Of a DNA stretch of 19,059 nt, positions 8,027 through 16,950 are shown piece after piece. The notes beneath the pieces were generated by a model, which saw only the letters and a list, made by a program, of their open reading frames with translations, searched no databases and had not been told where the DNA came from. The translations under genes and the position numbers were made by a program. This DNA is from Cyclostephanos tholiformis (lineage: Eukaryota; Bacillariophyta; Thalassiosirophyceae; Thalassiosirales; Thalassiosiraceae). The stretch's first letter is position 1. Each line of letters opens with the position of its first letter. The stretch covers positions 1-19,059 of the forward strand of contig JALLPB010000871.1 in the NCBI GenBank assembly GCA_036939975.1, read 5' to 3'.

Positions 8027-8530
8027 GGAATTTTTTGATTTGCTGAGAGGTTTTATGTGGGAAAAATCAGGTGGGAGTCTTTTAATGTACATCAACGATA
8101 AAAACTAAAAGAAGACATCATTTTCTGGTATCTTATGACTAAGCCACGAGAGGCACAAAATGGATGGACACATTCTCTTTGTACGATTGATGGATTGATG
8201 AAATCTTTGGGTCCCCGTCCATCGATCCCTTTCAGCCGCAGGTGGAAACTTCATCAGAGGCATCGGTTTGCCGTGTCATGCGCTGAGTCGATATTGAATT
8301 CATGGAAGCGGGAGGGACGTCCTTGTCGGTGGTCTCGATGATTGCCTTTTCAGCCTCTGTCGCTGCCCTCGTCCCTTCATTTCCTAAGATAAACTCCATT
8401 GAATTGAAGGGGGCGGGGGCGGTGTCGTCTGTAGCCGAACAAAGGATTGGTAAATGCAGCATCCACTTGTTCCTACTTGGAAGTTTACAGGCGGAACCCC
8501 CCAAATTAGATAATATTATCTTTTCAAATA
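8027..8530. other. non-repetitive intergenic stretch after the tandem array, no convincing gene
   Basis: This DNA lies beyond the gamma-COP stop codon. Short ORFs exist on both strands (for example 8302-8556 + and 8232-8549 -). The minus-strand one includes MEFILGNEGTRAATEAEKAI, which has fairly protein-like composition and could be a small exon or 3' UTR of gamma-COP. The overlap of both ORFs with each other and with the gamma-COP end argues against either being a gene. Confidence 0.4.
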
Positions 8531-11500
8531 CTATTCGCAATGTATACAACTCATGACCGTGTCAGAAATTTCTTTTTTGTCGCTGCGAATGACGATTTTC
8601 AACAGGCTGCCGTCTTTCCTGGTCATTAGCTGGGCCCTCGCCAACACCAGGTGCCCACCGAGGAACATCCCACTTAGATGAAGGGTGTGCAAGTTCGATT
8701 CGGAGGCATCGGCCGGCAGTCGGCCGGTTCCATCACACGGTGTCATTCCCAATTGCTCGACGACGGCAACCAAGGATTTGGCCTGCACTGTAAATGTGCC
8801 CAGTGCTTCGTTGGGTGCATCATTCCACGCCCGACGGAAATCCGACACCATCATCGCTCCCATGAAATCAGATGGTGTTATCGTCAGGGGTTCCAATGGA
8901 TACTCTTCCGCGTATCCTTCGCCTAGTTGCTCGCCCGAGTCGGGACAAACTCCGACGGCCGTGAAGTTCAGTTGACACGTGAAGCAGGTTGGTTTGAACG
9001 AATCGGCGCGCCTTTTTAGGACAGTGAATGTGCTTACAGTTTCACCGCACTCGACTTTACCCGCGGGAACATCGCCTATGATTTCGAATGTATTAGAGTC
9101 TCCTTCCAATTCGACGGTCAAATTTTCGATCCGAATATCTTCAACTGTATTTCTAATGATGAATTCTAATATAACATGATGGTCCAGTATGTGCTTGATG
9201 TACCTTACGACGTATTCCGTTTCCTCTTCAGTGAGTGATGTGGCGATGGATGATCGGAATACTCGACCGAAGTCGGCGAGCTCAGGGATAGCATAAAGGG
9301 TAGCGGCGGGATCTTTGACATCCAAGTTCGCTTGCTCAAATGTGATGTCGGTAGTCGGAGCAACATCTTCGTTCATTTTTTCTATACATGGAAGGGAAGA
9401 AAATGTGATGGGCTCTGCATTTTCTAATGCGCCTGGTGTAGATGCATATGTTACGACGGACTGCTCAAGGCTATTGAAACTCATTGGTAACGGTCGCAGA
9501 TAAATCATCGAAGCCAAGTCCCCCTCCGAAGGCGATTCGTTCCCGACTGCGTCATACTCCTCCAAGGATGGGGGAACATATGGATTCAATGTCATTGCCT
9601 CCTTCAGAACTGATACTGCCACAGCTGCCCGATCCCGTGTCTCATCATCCTCATCATTCAGACATCTTTTCAACAGGGTCAGGACGGACTGCCTCAGACT
9701 GAGACATGAGGCTGCGAATTTCGCGAGAGCTGAAACGGCCGCAGCTCTTATTGTTGCATTTTCAAGGATCAAGCGATTGGAAATATATCGAATATACCTC
9801 GAGGGATTGGCCGTCGATGGTCCGTAATTTGCAATGATATGCATCGCCTTCGTCGACAGCATGGCGTATTCGCAGTCTTCGATGAACTCGCACAAGTGTA
9901 GGAGGCTTCTCTCTGTAGATTCCGGTACTCGTCCGATGAGCGAAACGATGCAGTTCACGATGGAATGCTTGAAGTCGAAACCCCCATCCTCGTGGAGAAG
10001 GTTCGAGAGGATGGACACGATGGCCTCGTGTTTGTTTGGATAATTTAAACAGAGCCCTCCCAAACTTTGCAACAGTGCAATTTTGTGTTCCTCCGAAATC
10101 CGATGGAACAACGAGGAAATATTCCCAAGAATCCGATCGATCGTGGCTTCGCCGCCCGCTCTCAGAAGTGTCGTAACGGCCAGTGTTGCCACGTGCGCAT
10201 CATCATCGCCGGCACATACTTCCAGCCCCTCGTTGCACAATGCCAATGCCCTCGTCCGGGTAACGTTGGACAAGGTGCGGACGGCGGCCAATCGCACGAT
10301 GGATTTATCAGAGAACAGCATGCCACGCAGGCATTCCATGGCACGCGACAGATTCGCCGTTCCGAGGTTGGGGAGCGAACATATCTGGCGCGCGGCCTCG
10401 TACGATAGCATTCCGTTGGAATTCGACAGGCCCGATTCTAGGTAATCGAAACAGAGCCCGCCGAGCGACGACACCTCCCTCACGTCCCAGGCATCGTCGC
10501 CACCGCCGTCGCGACGACCGACGGATCTAATTTCCTCGATCAACAATTTGGAGGACAGGCGCATCAGCATCACGACGGCCATGGGACTGCGGATGCGACC
10601 CCCGCCCGCCCGCCCGCCGTACTTTTGCAACAGCTTCGCCATCCCCAGTCGATCGTGGCCTTTCATTTGCAGGAGCAATCGAGCGGCATTCGCCTGGGCC
10701 ATACCCCCCCCGATCCATCCCCCGGCCTCCAACGCCTCCTGGACCTCCCCCACCCATCGTCGAACTATCGTCGCGTTGTCCGTCGATTGCGAGTATAGGT
10801 GAGATGCGGCGACCAATGCCGCATTGCGCACCGCATCGTCATTATCCACGATCGCCTGCTTGATGTAACGCTCGATGCTCCCCAGCATCGCCGAATCTAT
10901 GATGCCCACCAGGACCCGTATCGAATTGGCGCGGTACGACCCAACGGACGACGTCATGTCCCTCGTCAGGCAGGACGTGACGATGATAACGTCCGACGGA
11001 TCGCAAAGCGGACGCATCTCCTTAATGAAGAGGTAAACGAGACGACGCAGGGGCGCGTCATCGGTGCAAACGAATAACTTCGTGCTCGCGAAGAATAGAT
11101 CGGTCGCCTCGGTCTTGGTTAGCCTCGACGAGGTCGAAGTCGGATCGTTTTGCAGGTACATTATCTGGCAGAGGATGTCGCGACATTCGCGCGGACGTTC
11201 GCGAACGAGGATGGAGTCGTGGAATATCCTGGCATCCCGAAGGACCTTGGCCTTGACGAGATGCTCTTTTTATATTGTTACAATAATGCAGCCGAGGAGC
11301 ACATTTATTTTTCATTTTTTCATTAAGGGGAAGGGTGTGTAGGTTTATATTCGTCGTCGAGCGAATATGCGATGACCGGAGAGAGTGAGAGTCGGACGAA
11401 TCGTTAGCTGCGAGAAGTAGATAGTAAACGCGACACGTCGAAAAGAGTGTTCTGACAACAAAAAATGATGACGAAAGCAAAATTCATCATCGAAGGCAAA

Positions 11501-11599
11501 ATAATAGCAGCAACAGCCCGTTGACGCACCATACGGATGAGTCGCATTCTTTTCTTCTTCTTTTGGGGGGATGATCTCCTTTAATAATTGATCCATCAT
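8531..11599 (-). CDS. COPG: coatomer subunit gamma (gamma-COP), two exons
   Basis: Gamma-COP is a large subunit of the COPI coat, which forms vesicles for Golgi-to-ER and intra-Golgi transport. Exons are 11599-11530 (MMDQLLKEIIPPKEEEKNAT, then HPY) and 11265-8531, split by a 264-nt intron (donor GTGCGT, acceptor AAAAAG). The join restores HPYEHLVKAKVLRDARIF, the conserved gamma-COP N-terminus. The product is 934 aa, slightly longer than the usual 870-900. Hallmarks in order are TEATDLFFASTKLF, LRRLVYLFIKEM, VIIVTSCLTRDMT and SIERYIKQAIVD of the adaptin-like helical solenoid, then the C-terminal appendage with VIRYIKHILDHH-like sequence near residue 730 and LSGMFLGGHLVLARAQ near the end. The N-terminal half is much more GC-rich than the C-terminal half. 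It is divergent from the MsrA gene and probably shares its promoter region. Confidence 0.95.
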
Positions 11600-11848
11600 T
11601 GATGATGAGTAGTAATAATATGTATAATATGACAATAGAAAAGTCCGTTTTGCTGCCGTCGTCGACGAAGACCTCGTCGCGTCTTCGTTGTTTGATAATA
11701 ATCTGTCTAGCCGTACCTTACCCTCGGGTTCCTTACATGAAAATTCGACACACACAACATGATGTCATTGAATGAGAAGCCTCGCTCAAGGCCGACGAAT
11801 CAATCCACATCAGGACGAACCGATCCGATGATGCCACGGGGAAAGATA
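11600..11848. promoter_or_regulatory. shared upstream region of the divergent gamma-COP and MsrA genes
   Basis: The gamma-COP start at 11599 (-) and the MsrA start at 11849 (+; the first in-frame ATG is 11759) face away from each other, so both promoters must lie in or near these 160 to 250 bases. The part near gamma-COP is AT-rich (ATAATATGTATAATATG near 11616). No canonical TATA box can be assigned with confidence. Confidence 0.5.
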
Positions 11849-12382
11849 ATGAGCAGACGCATCGCCATATCCTTCTCCCCCCTCCTGTCCCTCCTCTCGC
11901 CGTGGTCGTCATCCCACGCCTGGACCGGAACGGTCTCGCCGTCGCGCGTCGACCCTCCGCGCGCCGGGACGCGGCATACGTCGTCGTCCCCCGTCGACGC
12001 GGGGGCCCCGGACGGTCCCGCCGAGCGGCGGGAGGACGACGTGAATCCCCATCTTGGCCGTCATCCCTCGAGGCGTTCCTTCCCTGGCTCATCGGGCGAT
12101 GTCGGCGTTGACCGCGACGGTCATGGTCGTTTCCGATCCCCCCCCCCCGACGTGTCCCCCCCCCCCGCCGCCGCCATCGCGGCCGAAATCGACGACGTCG
12201 GCGACGACCTCGTCGACGTGTACTTCGGATGCGGCTGTTTCTGGCACGTCCAACACGAATTCGTCGAGGCCGAGCGTCGAATCCTGGGTCGGACGGATCC
12301 CGAATTGACGTCCGGGGCGGGATACGCCGGGGGGAGGGGGGGGGGGGGGCGCGAGGGGTGGGGGGGGTTGCTATCACAANNN

Positions 12383-12448
<66 letters not shown>

Positions 12449-12963
12449 CGCGAGGGATGGCGGGGTTTGCTATCACAACGCATGGGACGCGTCCGATTAT
12501 GGAAAGCTGGGACACGCCGAGGTCGTCTCGTTGCGCCTGCCGTCGTCGAAATTCGAGGAATTCGCCCGTCGAGTATTGCAAGCTGTTCGACGATTTGGGG
12601 AACCGTCCGGATCAGTTCGGCGATAGGGGTCCCGAGTATCGCAACCTCGTCGGCATACCGGGGGGGACGTCGTCCCCCCTGGCGGCGAAGCTCGTTAGGG
12701 CGTCGATATCGACGGGGGACAGGCTCGACTTCGCGGTCGGCAAGGGCGATGATGGCGACGTGCCGGCGGTATCGTACGTGATGGACACTGCCGATTTTCC
12801 GTTTTTCGTCGCCGAGAGGTATCACCAATTCCACGATGGCTTTCGCCTCGACGAGGGATATCCCGAGTCGTACAATTCGCTCGCGGGGAAGTTCGCGAGT
12901 AAGGGGGAGAACTTCGGCACGTGCCCGAACGGGATGATGGGTATCGGCTTCGGTGGATTGTGA
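11849..12963 (+). CDS. msrA: peptide methionine sulfoxide reductase A, probably plastid-targeted; reading frame broken as given
   Basis: MsrA reduces methionine-S-sulfoxide in proteins. The ATG at 11849 gives MSRRIAISFSPLLSLLSPW, then SSSHA-WTGTV: a signal peptide with a diatom plastid-type cleavage context (A-W). In-frame ATGs at 11759 and 11762 would bury this signal. After a low-complexity linker comes VDVYFGCGCFWHVQHEF with the GCFW catalytic Cys (about 12220-12260), then SGAGYAGG. The rest appears in other frames: CYHNAWDASDYGKLGHAEVV (12469-12528), then VEYCKLFDDLGNRPDQFGD and GPEYRNLVGIPGG, then FPFFVAERYHQFHDGF and the stop at 12961. Two breaks separate these parts: the duplicated G-rich stretch with NNN (12336-12478), and one surplus C in CCC at 12565-12567. 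Every expected block is present in order, so sequencing or assembly error is likelier than a pseudogene. Confidence 0.85.
12336..12478. repeat. gap (NNN) with duplicated flanks and long G runs inside MsrA
   Basis: A run of 14 G (12336-12349) is followed by a 30-bp segment (12350-12379), NNN (12380-12382), 66 G (12383-12448) and a second copy of the 30-bp segment (12449-12478). The two segments begin CGCGAGGG and end TTGCTATCACAA. They differ at three positions, and in all three the left copy has G where the right has A, C or T. The right copy gives the correct MsrA frame (GGVCYHNAW). This looks like an unmerged contig overlap with G miscalls. Confidence 0.88.
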
Positions 12964-13006
12964 GCATTCCTTCTTCGTTTTCTTGGGGAAGGGTGGTGGT
13001 GGTGGT

Positions 13007-13053
<47 letters not shown>
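13007..13053 (+). repeat. homopolymer of 47 G
   Basis: This uninterrupted G run on the + strand lies just after a GGTGGTGG microsatellite, downstream of the MsrA stop. It may be a real poly-G tract, but similar runs at 12383-12448 and 14712-14794, also all G on this strand, suggest an assembly or base-calling origin. Confidence 0.9.
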
Positions 13054-13055
<2 letters not shown>

Positions 13056-13263
13056 GAACGAAGGATATTTCATCGCATCGTTATCATCATCGTGTGTCGA
13101 CGGACAAGGTTGAGAACGTGTCTGGCAAAAGTACCATGCTAAAAGAACCACGAGGGAGGTAGGTAATCAGCTACTGTAGGCCTCGTCGCTCGACGGTCAT
13201 ATCCAGACGTCCAACCACACCCTTTGGGTTAAAATTTAATGCTATTTTTACACCCCAAATGAT

Positions 13264-13269
13264 TTTATT
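13264..13269 (-). terminator. AATAAA polyadenylation signal of NDUFV1
   Basis: On the minus strand AATAAA starts 24 nt past the NDUFV1 stop codon (context GTGAATAAAATC). This is a canonical position and sequence for a eukaryotic poly(A) signal. Confidence 0.6.
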
Positions 13270-13293
13270 CACGAACACAACAACACGTTCTCT

Positions 13294-14739
13294 CTACTTG
13301 GGAAGTCCATAAACCATCTTGTCGCCGTTAGCTTCGACCCACTCCTTGTTATCAAAGGGGTCGCCGCTCCACGCGTACTGGAAGGCCTTGTCCGGATCGA
13401 AGCTCGAGGGATCGTCGATCCTGTCCTCGATGTCCTTCCGGAAGTGTCGGAGCAATCCTTGCACCGGCCAAGCGGCCGCGTCTCCCAGCGCGCAGATGGT
13501 GTGCCCCTCGATCTGACGACTGATCTCCTCGAGCATGGGTATCTCTCGTTTGTCGGCGTCCCCCCTCTCCATGCGTATGAGTATGTCCTCGAGCCAGGAC
13601 GTGCCCTCTCTGCAGGGGGTGCACTGCCCGCAGCTCTCGTGCTTGTAGAAGTGGGCTAGACGACGGATGGCCCCGACCATGTCGACGGTATTATCGAACA
13701 TGGTGACCGCGGCGGTACCGAGTCCGGACCCCTTGGAACGTAGGTCGTCGAATTCCATAAGCGCATCGTCGCACTGGGGCTTGTTCAATACCGGCACGGA
13801 CGATCCCCCCGGGATGCACGCGCGCAGGCTGTCCCATCCGTTCCTCATCCCGCCGCAGTGCTTCTCGATCAATTCCCTCAACGGGATGGACATGCTCTCC
13901 TCCACGACGATGGGATTCTTCACGTGTCCGGATATGGCGAAGAGCTTCGTGCCGCGATTGTTGGGGTTACCGAAGCCTGCGAACCACGACGCCCCCCTCC
14001 TGAGTATGGTGGGGGAAACCGCCACCGTCTCGACGTTCGTGACGGTGGAGGGACATCCGAATAGGCCCACGCCCGCGGGGAAGGGCGGCTTGAGCCGCGG
14101 CTTGCCCTGCCTCCCCTCGAGGCTCTCGATGAGCGCCGTCTCCTCCCCGCATATGTACGCCCCGGCGCCGCGGTGGAGGTAAACGTCGAAGTCGTACCCG
14201 GAACCGCAAGCATTCCTCCCGATGAGGCCCGCCGCGTACGCCTCGTGTATCGCCTCGTCGAGTACCACCGCCTCGTTGAAGTACTCCCCCCGTATGTATA
14301 TGTAGGCGGCCCTCGCCCTCATGGCGTAACCCGCGAGGAGGCATCCCTCGATGAGCTTGTGAGGGTCCTTCCTCATGATCTCGCGATCCTTGCACGTGCC
14401 CGGCTCGGACTCGTCCGCGTTCACGACTAGGAAGCTCGGTCGTCCGTCGCTATCCTTGGGCATGAAGCTCCACTTGAGACCGGAGGGGAAACCTGCCCCG
14501 CCCCTCCCGCGCAGGCCGGAGTCCTTGATCTCCTGGACGATCCAATCCGGACCCATGCGCATTATGTCGGCGGTCAGGTGATAATCGCCGCGCTTAAGGG
14601 CGTCCTTGAGGCGCCAGTCCTGCTCGCCGTAGAGGTTGGTGAAGATGCGGTCCTGGTCCGCGAGGCCGCCATAGGCCCTGCGTATCGGGGAAGTGGGGAG
14701 GGGAGGGGCGCGGGGGGGGGGGGGGGGGGGGATTTTTTT

Positions 14740-14795
<56 letters not shown>

Positions 14796-15074
14796 ATATT
14801 TTTTTTCGTGAGCGGGCGTGTGGTAGGAGGGGACAATCGACGAAAGATCGCAGGGGAAGCACACGACGTCGTTATATGCCCCCCAAACGCATCATCGCGA
14901 CCGAAAGAACGGGCGATGGCAAAATATTTAATATATAGTAGTAGAACATAACAAAACCCACCCAGCGCCGGCCAAGAGATCGGCCCGTCCCTTGGTGGAC
15001 GCGAACCTCGACGAAGTCGATGTTACCCCGACGGAGCGGGGTAGGAGTCTCCGTGCAGCAGTAGATGAGAACAT
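13294..15074 (-). CDS. NDUFV1: NADH:ubiquinone oxidoreductase 51-kDa flavoprotein (NDUFV1), two exons
   Basis: This is the NADH-binding, FMN-carrying subunit of mitochondrial complex I (bacterial NuoF), which takes electrons from NADH on the matrix side. Exon 1 (15074-14962) encodes [19 protein letters not shown] followed by [16 protein letters not shown], a classic Arg/Ser-rich mitochondrial presequence. Exon 2 (14677-13294) carries the mature protein. The 284-nt intron (donor GTGGGT, acceptor ACGCAG) joins GCT-GG to G-GCC, giving [19 protein letters not shown]. The product is 498 aa, near the family norm. Seen motifs are [16 protein letters not shown] (FMN/NADH site), [33 protein letters not shown], and the 4Fe-4S ligands CGQCTPC plus the later Cys in [13 protein letters not shown]. 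The intron contains the window's most extreme G runs (C on the coding strand). The gene is divergent from the plastid-protein gene with 202 bp between starts. Confidence 0.96.
14712..14794 (+). repeat. G20-A-T11-A-G50 homopolymer block in the NDUFV1 intron
   Basis: Twenty G (14712-14731), then A, eleven T (14733-14743), A, and fifty G (14745-14794). It lies wholly within the 284-nt intron, so it does not touch the protein. Read on the gene strand it would be a poly-C/poly-A tract of about 83 nt near the 3' splice site, an odd branch-site region, which supports an artefact. Confidence 0.9.
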
Positions 15075-15276
15075 TTGTCGGTGGATGCGGTGGGTGGATG
15101 GTGTGATTTTACTCGTCGGATTACGCCCTCGGCTTCGGATCGGCGTTGCGATTTTGTCCCCTCTTTCTTCTCTGACTCTAAAATTTGGGGCGCTCCCCCC
15201 CGCCCCCTTGACACGAGATTGACGCCTGTCTGTCATCCTTTCTCGTTCCCTTCCCTTCTACCTATTTCCAAAAAAA
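15075..15276. promoter_or_regulatory. bidirectional promoter region of NDUFV1 and the plastid-protein gene
   Basis: Only 202 bp separate the two start codons, which face away from each other. The right side is pyrimidine-rich (TTTCTCGTTCCCTTCCCTTC near 15240) and ends in a run of A directly before the ATG at 15277, a favourable start context. No TATA box stands out. Confidence 0.5.
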
Positions 15277-16422
15277 ATGGTTCCGCCGTCGTCCGCCATC
15301 ATCATCCCTCTCCTCCTCGCCATACCAGCCGCCGATGCATTTTCCTCCTCCTCTTATGGCGGTGATGGCGGCGGCATCGGGGGAGGATTCGGCGCGCCGA
15401 TATCCCTCGATAGATTCCGGGCGACGTGTCCCGCCGACCTCGACGCCGTGCTTAGATTCGACCCCACCCTCCTCGACGTGGGGTCGTCGGGGAAGACGAT
15501 GGCGACGGCCGGGGACGACGACGTCTGGGTGGCCGTTTACAGGTCGGCGAATAATCTCCCGAGCGTATTCGTGCGCGACGCGTTCTTCGACGCGATGAGG
15601 GTATCCACCTCCGTCGTCGTGGGCGGCGGCGGCGGCGGCGCAATGCGGGACGATTCGGAAATGTTGGTCTCGTCGTCGTCGTCGTTTTCCGTCGGTGTCG
15701 ACGGCGGCGCGATAATGATCTCGAACGACAACGACGACGGAGAGACGCCGGTGGCGGTGGCTCGCCTGGGCAGGGACGTCAATCCTTGTAGTGACGATGG
15801 TGGTCAATCGTCGCATTACATCATCGATTCCATGAGATGCGCGCTCAGGAAGGAGGAAACCGATCCCGACTGCGACGGTGGTAGCGAGCACGCGGAGGCG
15901 ATCGGTATTTGCATCGACGAGCTCGTTCTTGCGTACCTTCGTAAACATTCGGAGATGGAGAAAAAGAGGAGGTCTCGGGGGAACGACGACGACGATTATG
16001 ACGACGTCGTTCGGGAAGCAGGAGTAGGCTGCGAACGTCGAATGAGCTTCGACGGCGGAATACACTTCCGCGGCACCCTAGTGTCGGGACGGCTACTCGA
16101 CTCGCGAGGATTTCGAGAGGTCGACGAATTATCCGCGGACATGCACTCGCACGAGAGCGACTACGACGGTGCCCTTGACAAGTACTCGGAACGATCGACG
16201 TCGAGGGACGTTGCCAAGTATCAAGGCGCGAGAGACAGGGCGCTCAGGATCGTTAGTTACCTCGGTAGGCTGGATCGGGAGGAGGATAAACGTAGGAGTA
16301 GGAGTAGAACGTTAATGAGGAAGAAGAATAAACGGATCGGAGACGGTGAAGCCGCCGTAGGGGATGACGACGAGGGAGAGAGCGATTTTGATCCCTGGGC
16401 TTCCGTCAAGAAATTTATATGA
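15277..16422 (+). CDS. probable plastid-targeted protein of unknown function (381 aa)
   Basis: The protein starts with a hydrophobic signal, IIIPLLLAIPAADA, followed at once by FSSSS. An Ala-Phe junction after a signal peptide, followed by a Ser-rich stretch, is the diatom bipartite plastid presequence (ASAFAP-type), so import into the plastid is likely. A Gly-rich linker follows, then FGAPISLDRFRATCPADLD, DDDVWVAVYRSANNLPSVFV, SHYIIDSMRCALRKEE, and EHAEAIGICIDELVLAYLRK. The C-terminal part is charged, with ALRIVSYLGRLDREED and a basic segment, and ends FDPWASVKKFI. Poly-Gly, poly-Ser and poly-Asp runs match CGN/TCG repeats. I do not recognise a family, and no catalytic motif is evident. The ATG has an A-rich upstream context. 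The gene is head-to-head with NDUFV1 and converges on the START gene (159 bp between stops). Real gene: likely; function: unknown. Confidence 0.75.
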   Translation: MVPPSSAIIIPLLLAIPAADAFSSSSYGGDGGGIGGGFGAPISLDRFRATCPADLDAVLRFDPTLLDVGSSGKTMATAGDDDVWVAVYRSANNLPSVFVRDAFFDAMRVSTSVVVGGGGGGAMRDDSEMLVSSSSSFSVGVDGGAIMISNDNDDGETPVAVARLGRDVNPCSDDGGQSSHYIIDSMRCALRKEETDPDCDGGSEHAEAIGICIDELVLAYLRKHSEMEKKRRSRGNDDDDYDDVVREAGVGCERRMSFDGGIHFRGTLVSGRLLDSRGFREVDELSADMHSHESDYDGALDKYSERSTSRDVAKYQGARDRALRIVSYLGRLDREEDKRRSRSRTLMRKKNKRIGDGEAAVGDDDEGESDFDPWASVKKFI

Positions 16423-16581
16423 TATGTTATGGTATTGAAAAGGTGCCGATGATATTAATGCGGTCAGGGCCCGTTGGCAGAGGGGGTTGTATTGAAAAAT
16501 ACGCTAACAGTAGCGCAGAACATGGAATCCAATTATATGCTCAAGTTTTGATGTTGAAAAATGCTCTTAATATGATGTAAA

Positions 16582-16916
16582 TTATCCGTCCTTACACAAA
16601 CACCGCAAATTATTGAAAAAGTCTACCGCTGCCATCGATGCGACTTTCTCGACTAGGAACTTGGGTATTGGAATCGACGACGTCCGAGCGACATTCGTCA
16701 ATATTGTCTTGTTGGGATCGCCCGGCACCGGTCGCAACACGCTGATCGAGCAATACGGATTCGCCGGTTCCATGGTCGGCGAATCGCAGTCCACCACCGA
16801 TCGCGATACTATCAGGTACCCCCCCTCCCCATCCTCGAGCAAACGCGAGTGGGTCAATGATAGACCTACGATCGTGCTCCCGACTATCGGCACTTTCATC
16901 ATGTGCCTAACGATCT

Positions 16917-16950
<34 letters not shown>

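Larger units (their letters stand above)
12964..13293. other. region between convergent MsrA and NDUFV1 genes, with a 47-base G run
   Basis: No gene is seen. A GGT repeat (about 12991-13006) runs into 47 consecutive G (13007-13053). The right part is AT-richer and holds the NDUFV1 polyadenylation signal on the minus strand. Confidence 0.6.

Noticed and set aside
10067..10445. Overlapping + strand ORFs inside gamma-COP
   Set aside because: They are antisense to a well-conserved coatomer region and show no independent coding sign.
11733..12834. Long minus-strand ORFs with poly-Pro segments opposite MsrA
   Set aside because: They are translations of the G runs and NNN on the opposite strand. 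MsrA motifs on the + strand explain the DNA.
14594..14862. Poly-Pro N-terminal extension of NDUFV1 read through the intron
   Set aside because: It is intronic poly-C. The GTGGGT donor and ACGCAG acceptor give a clean join to a mitochondrial presequence exon.
15262..16065. 267-codon ORF antisense to the plastid protein
   Set aside because: It is a shadow of the + strand gene, rich in Val/Arg/Asp from CGT repeats, with no motif.
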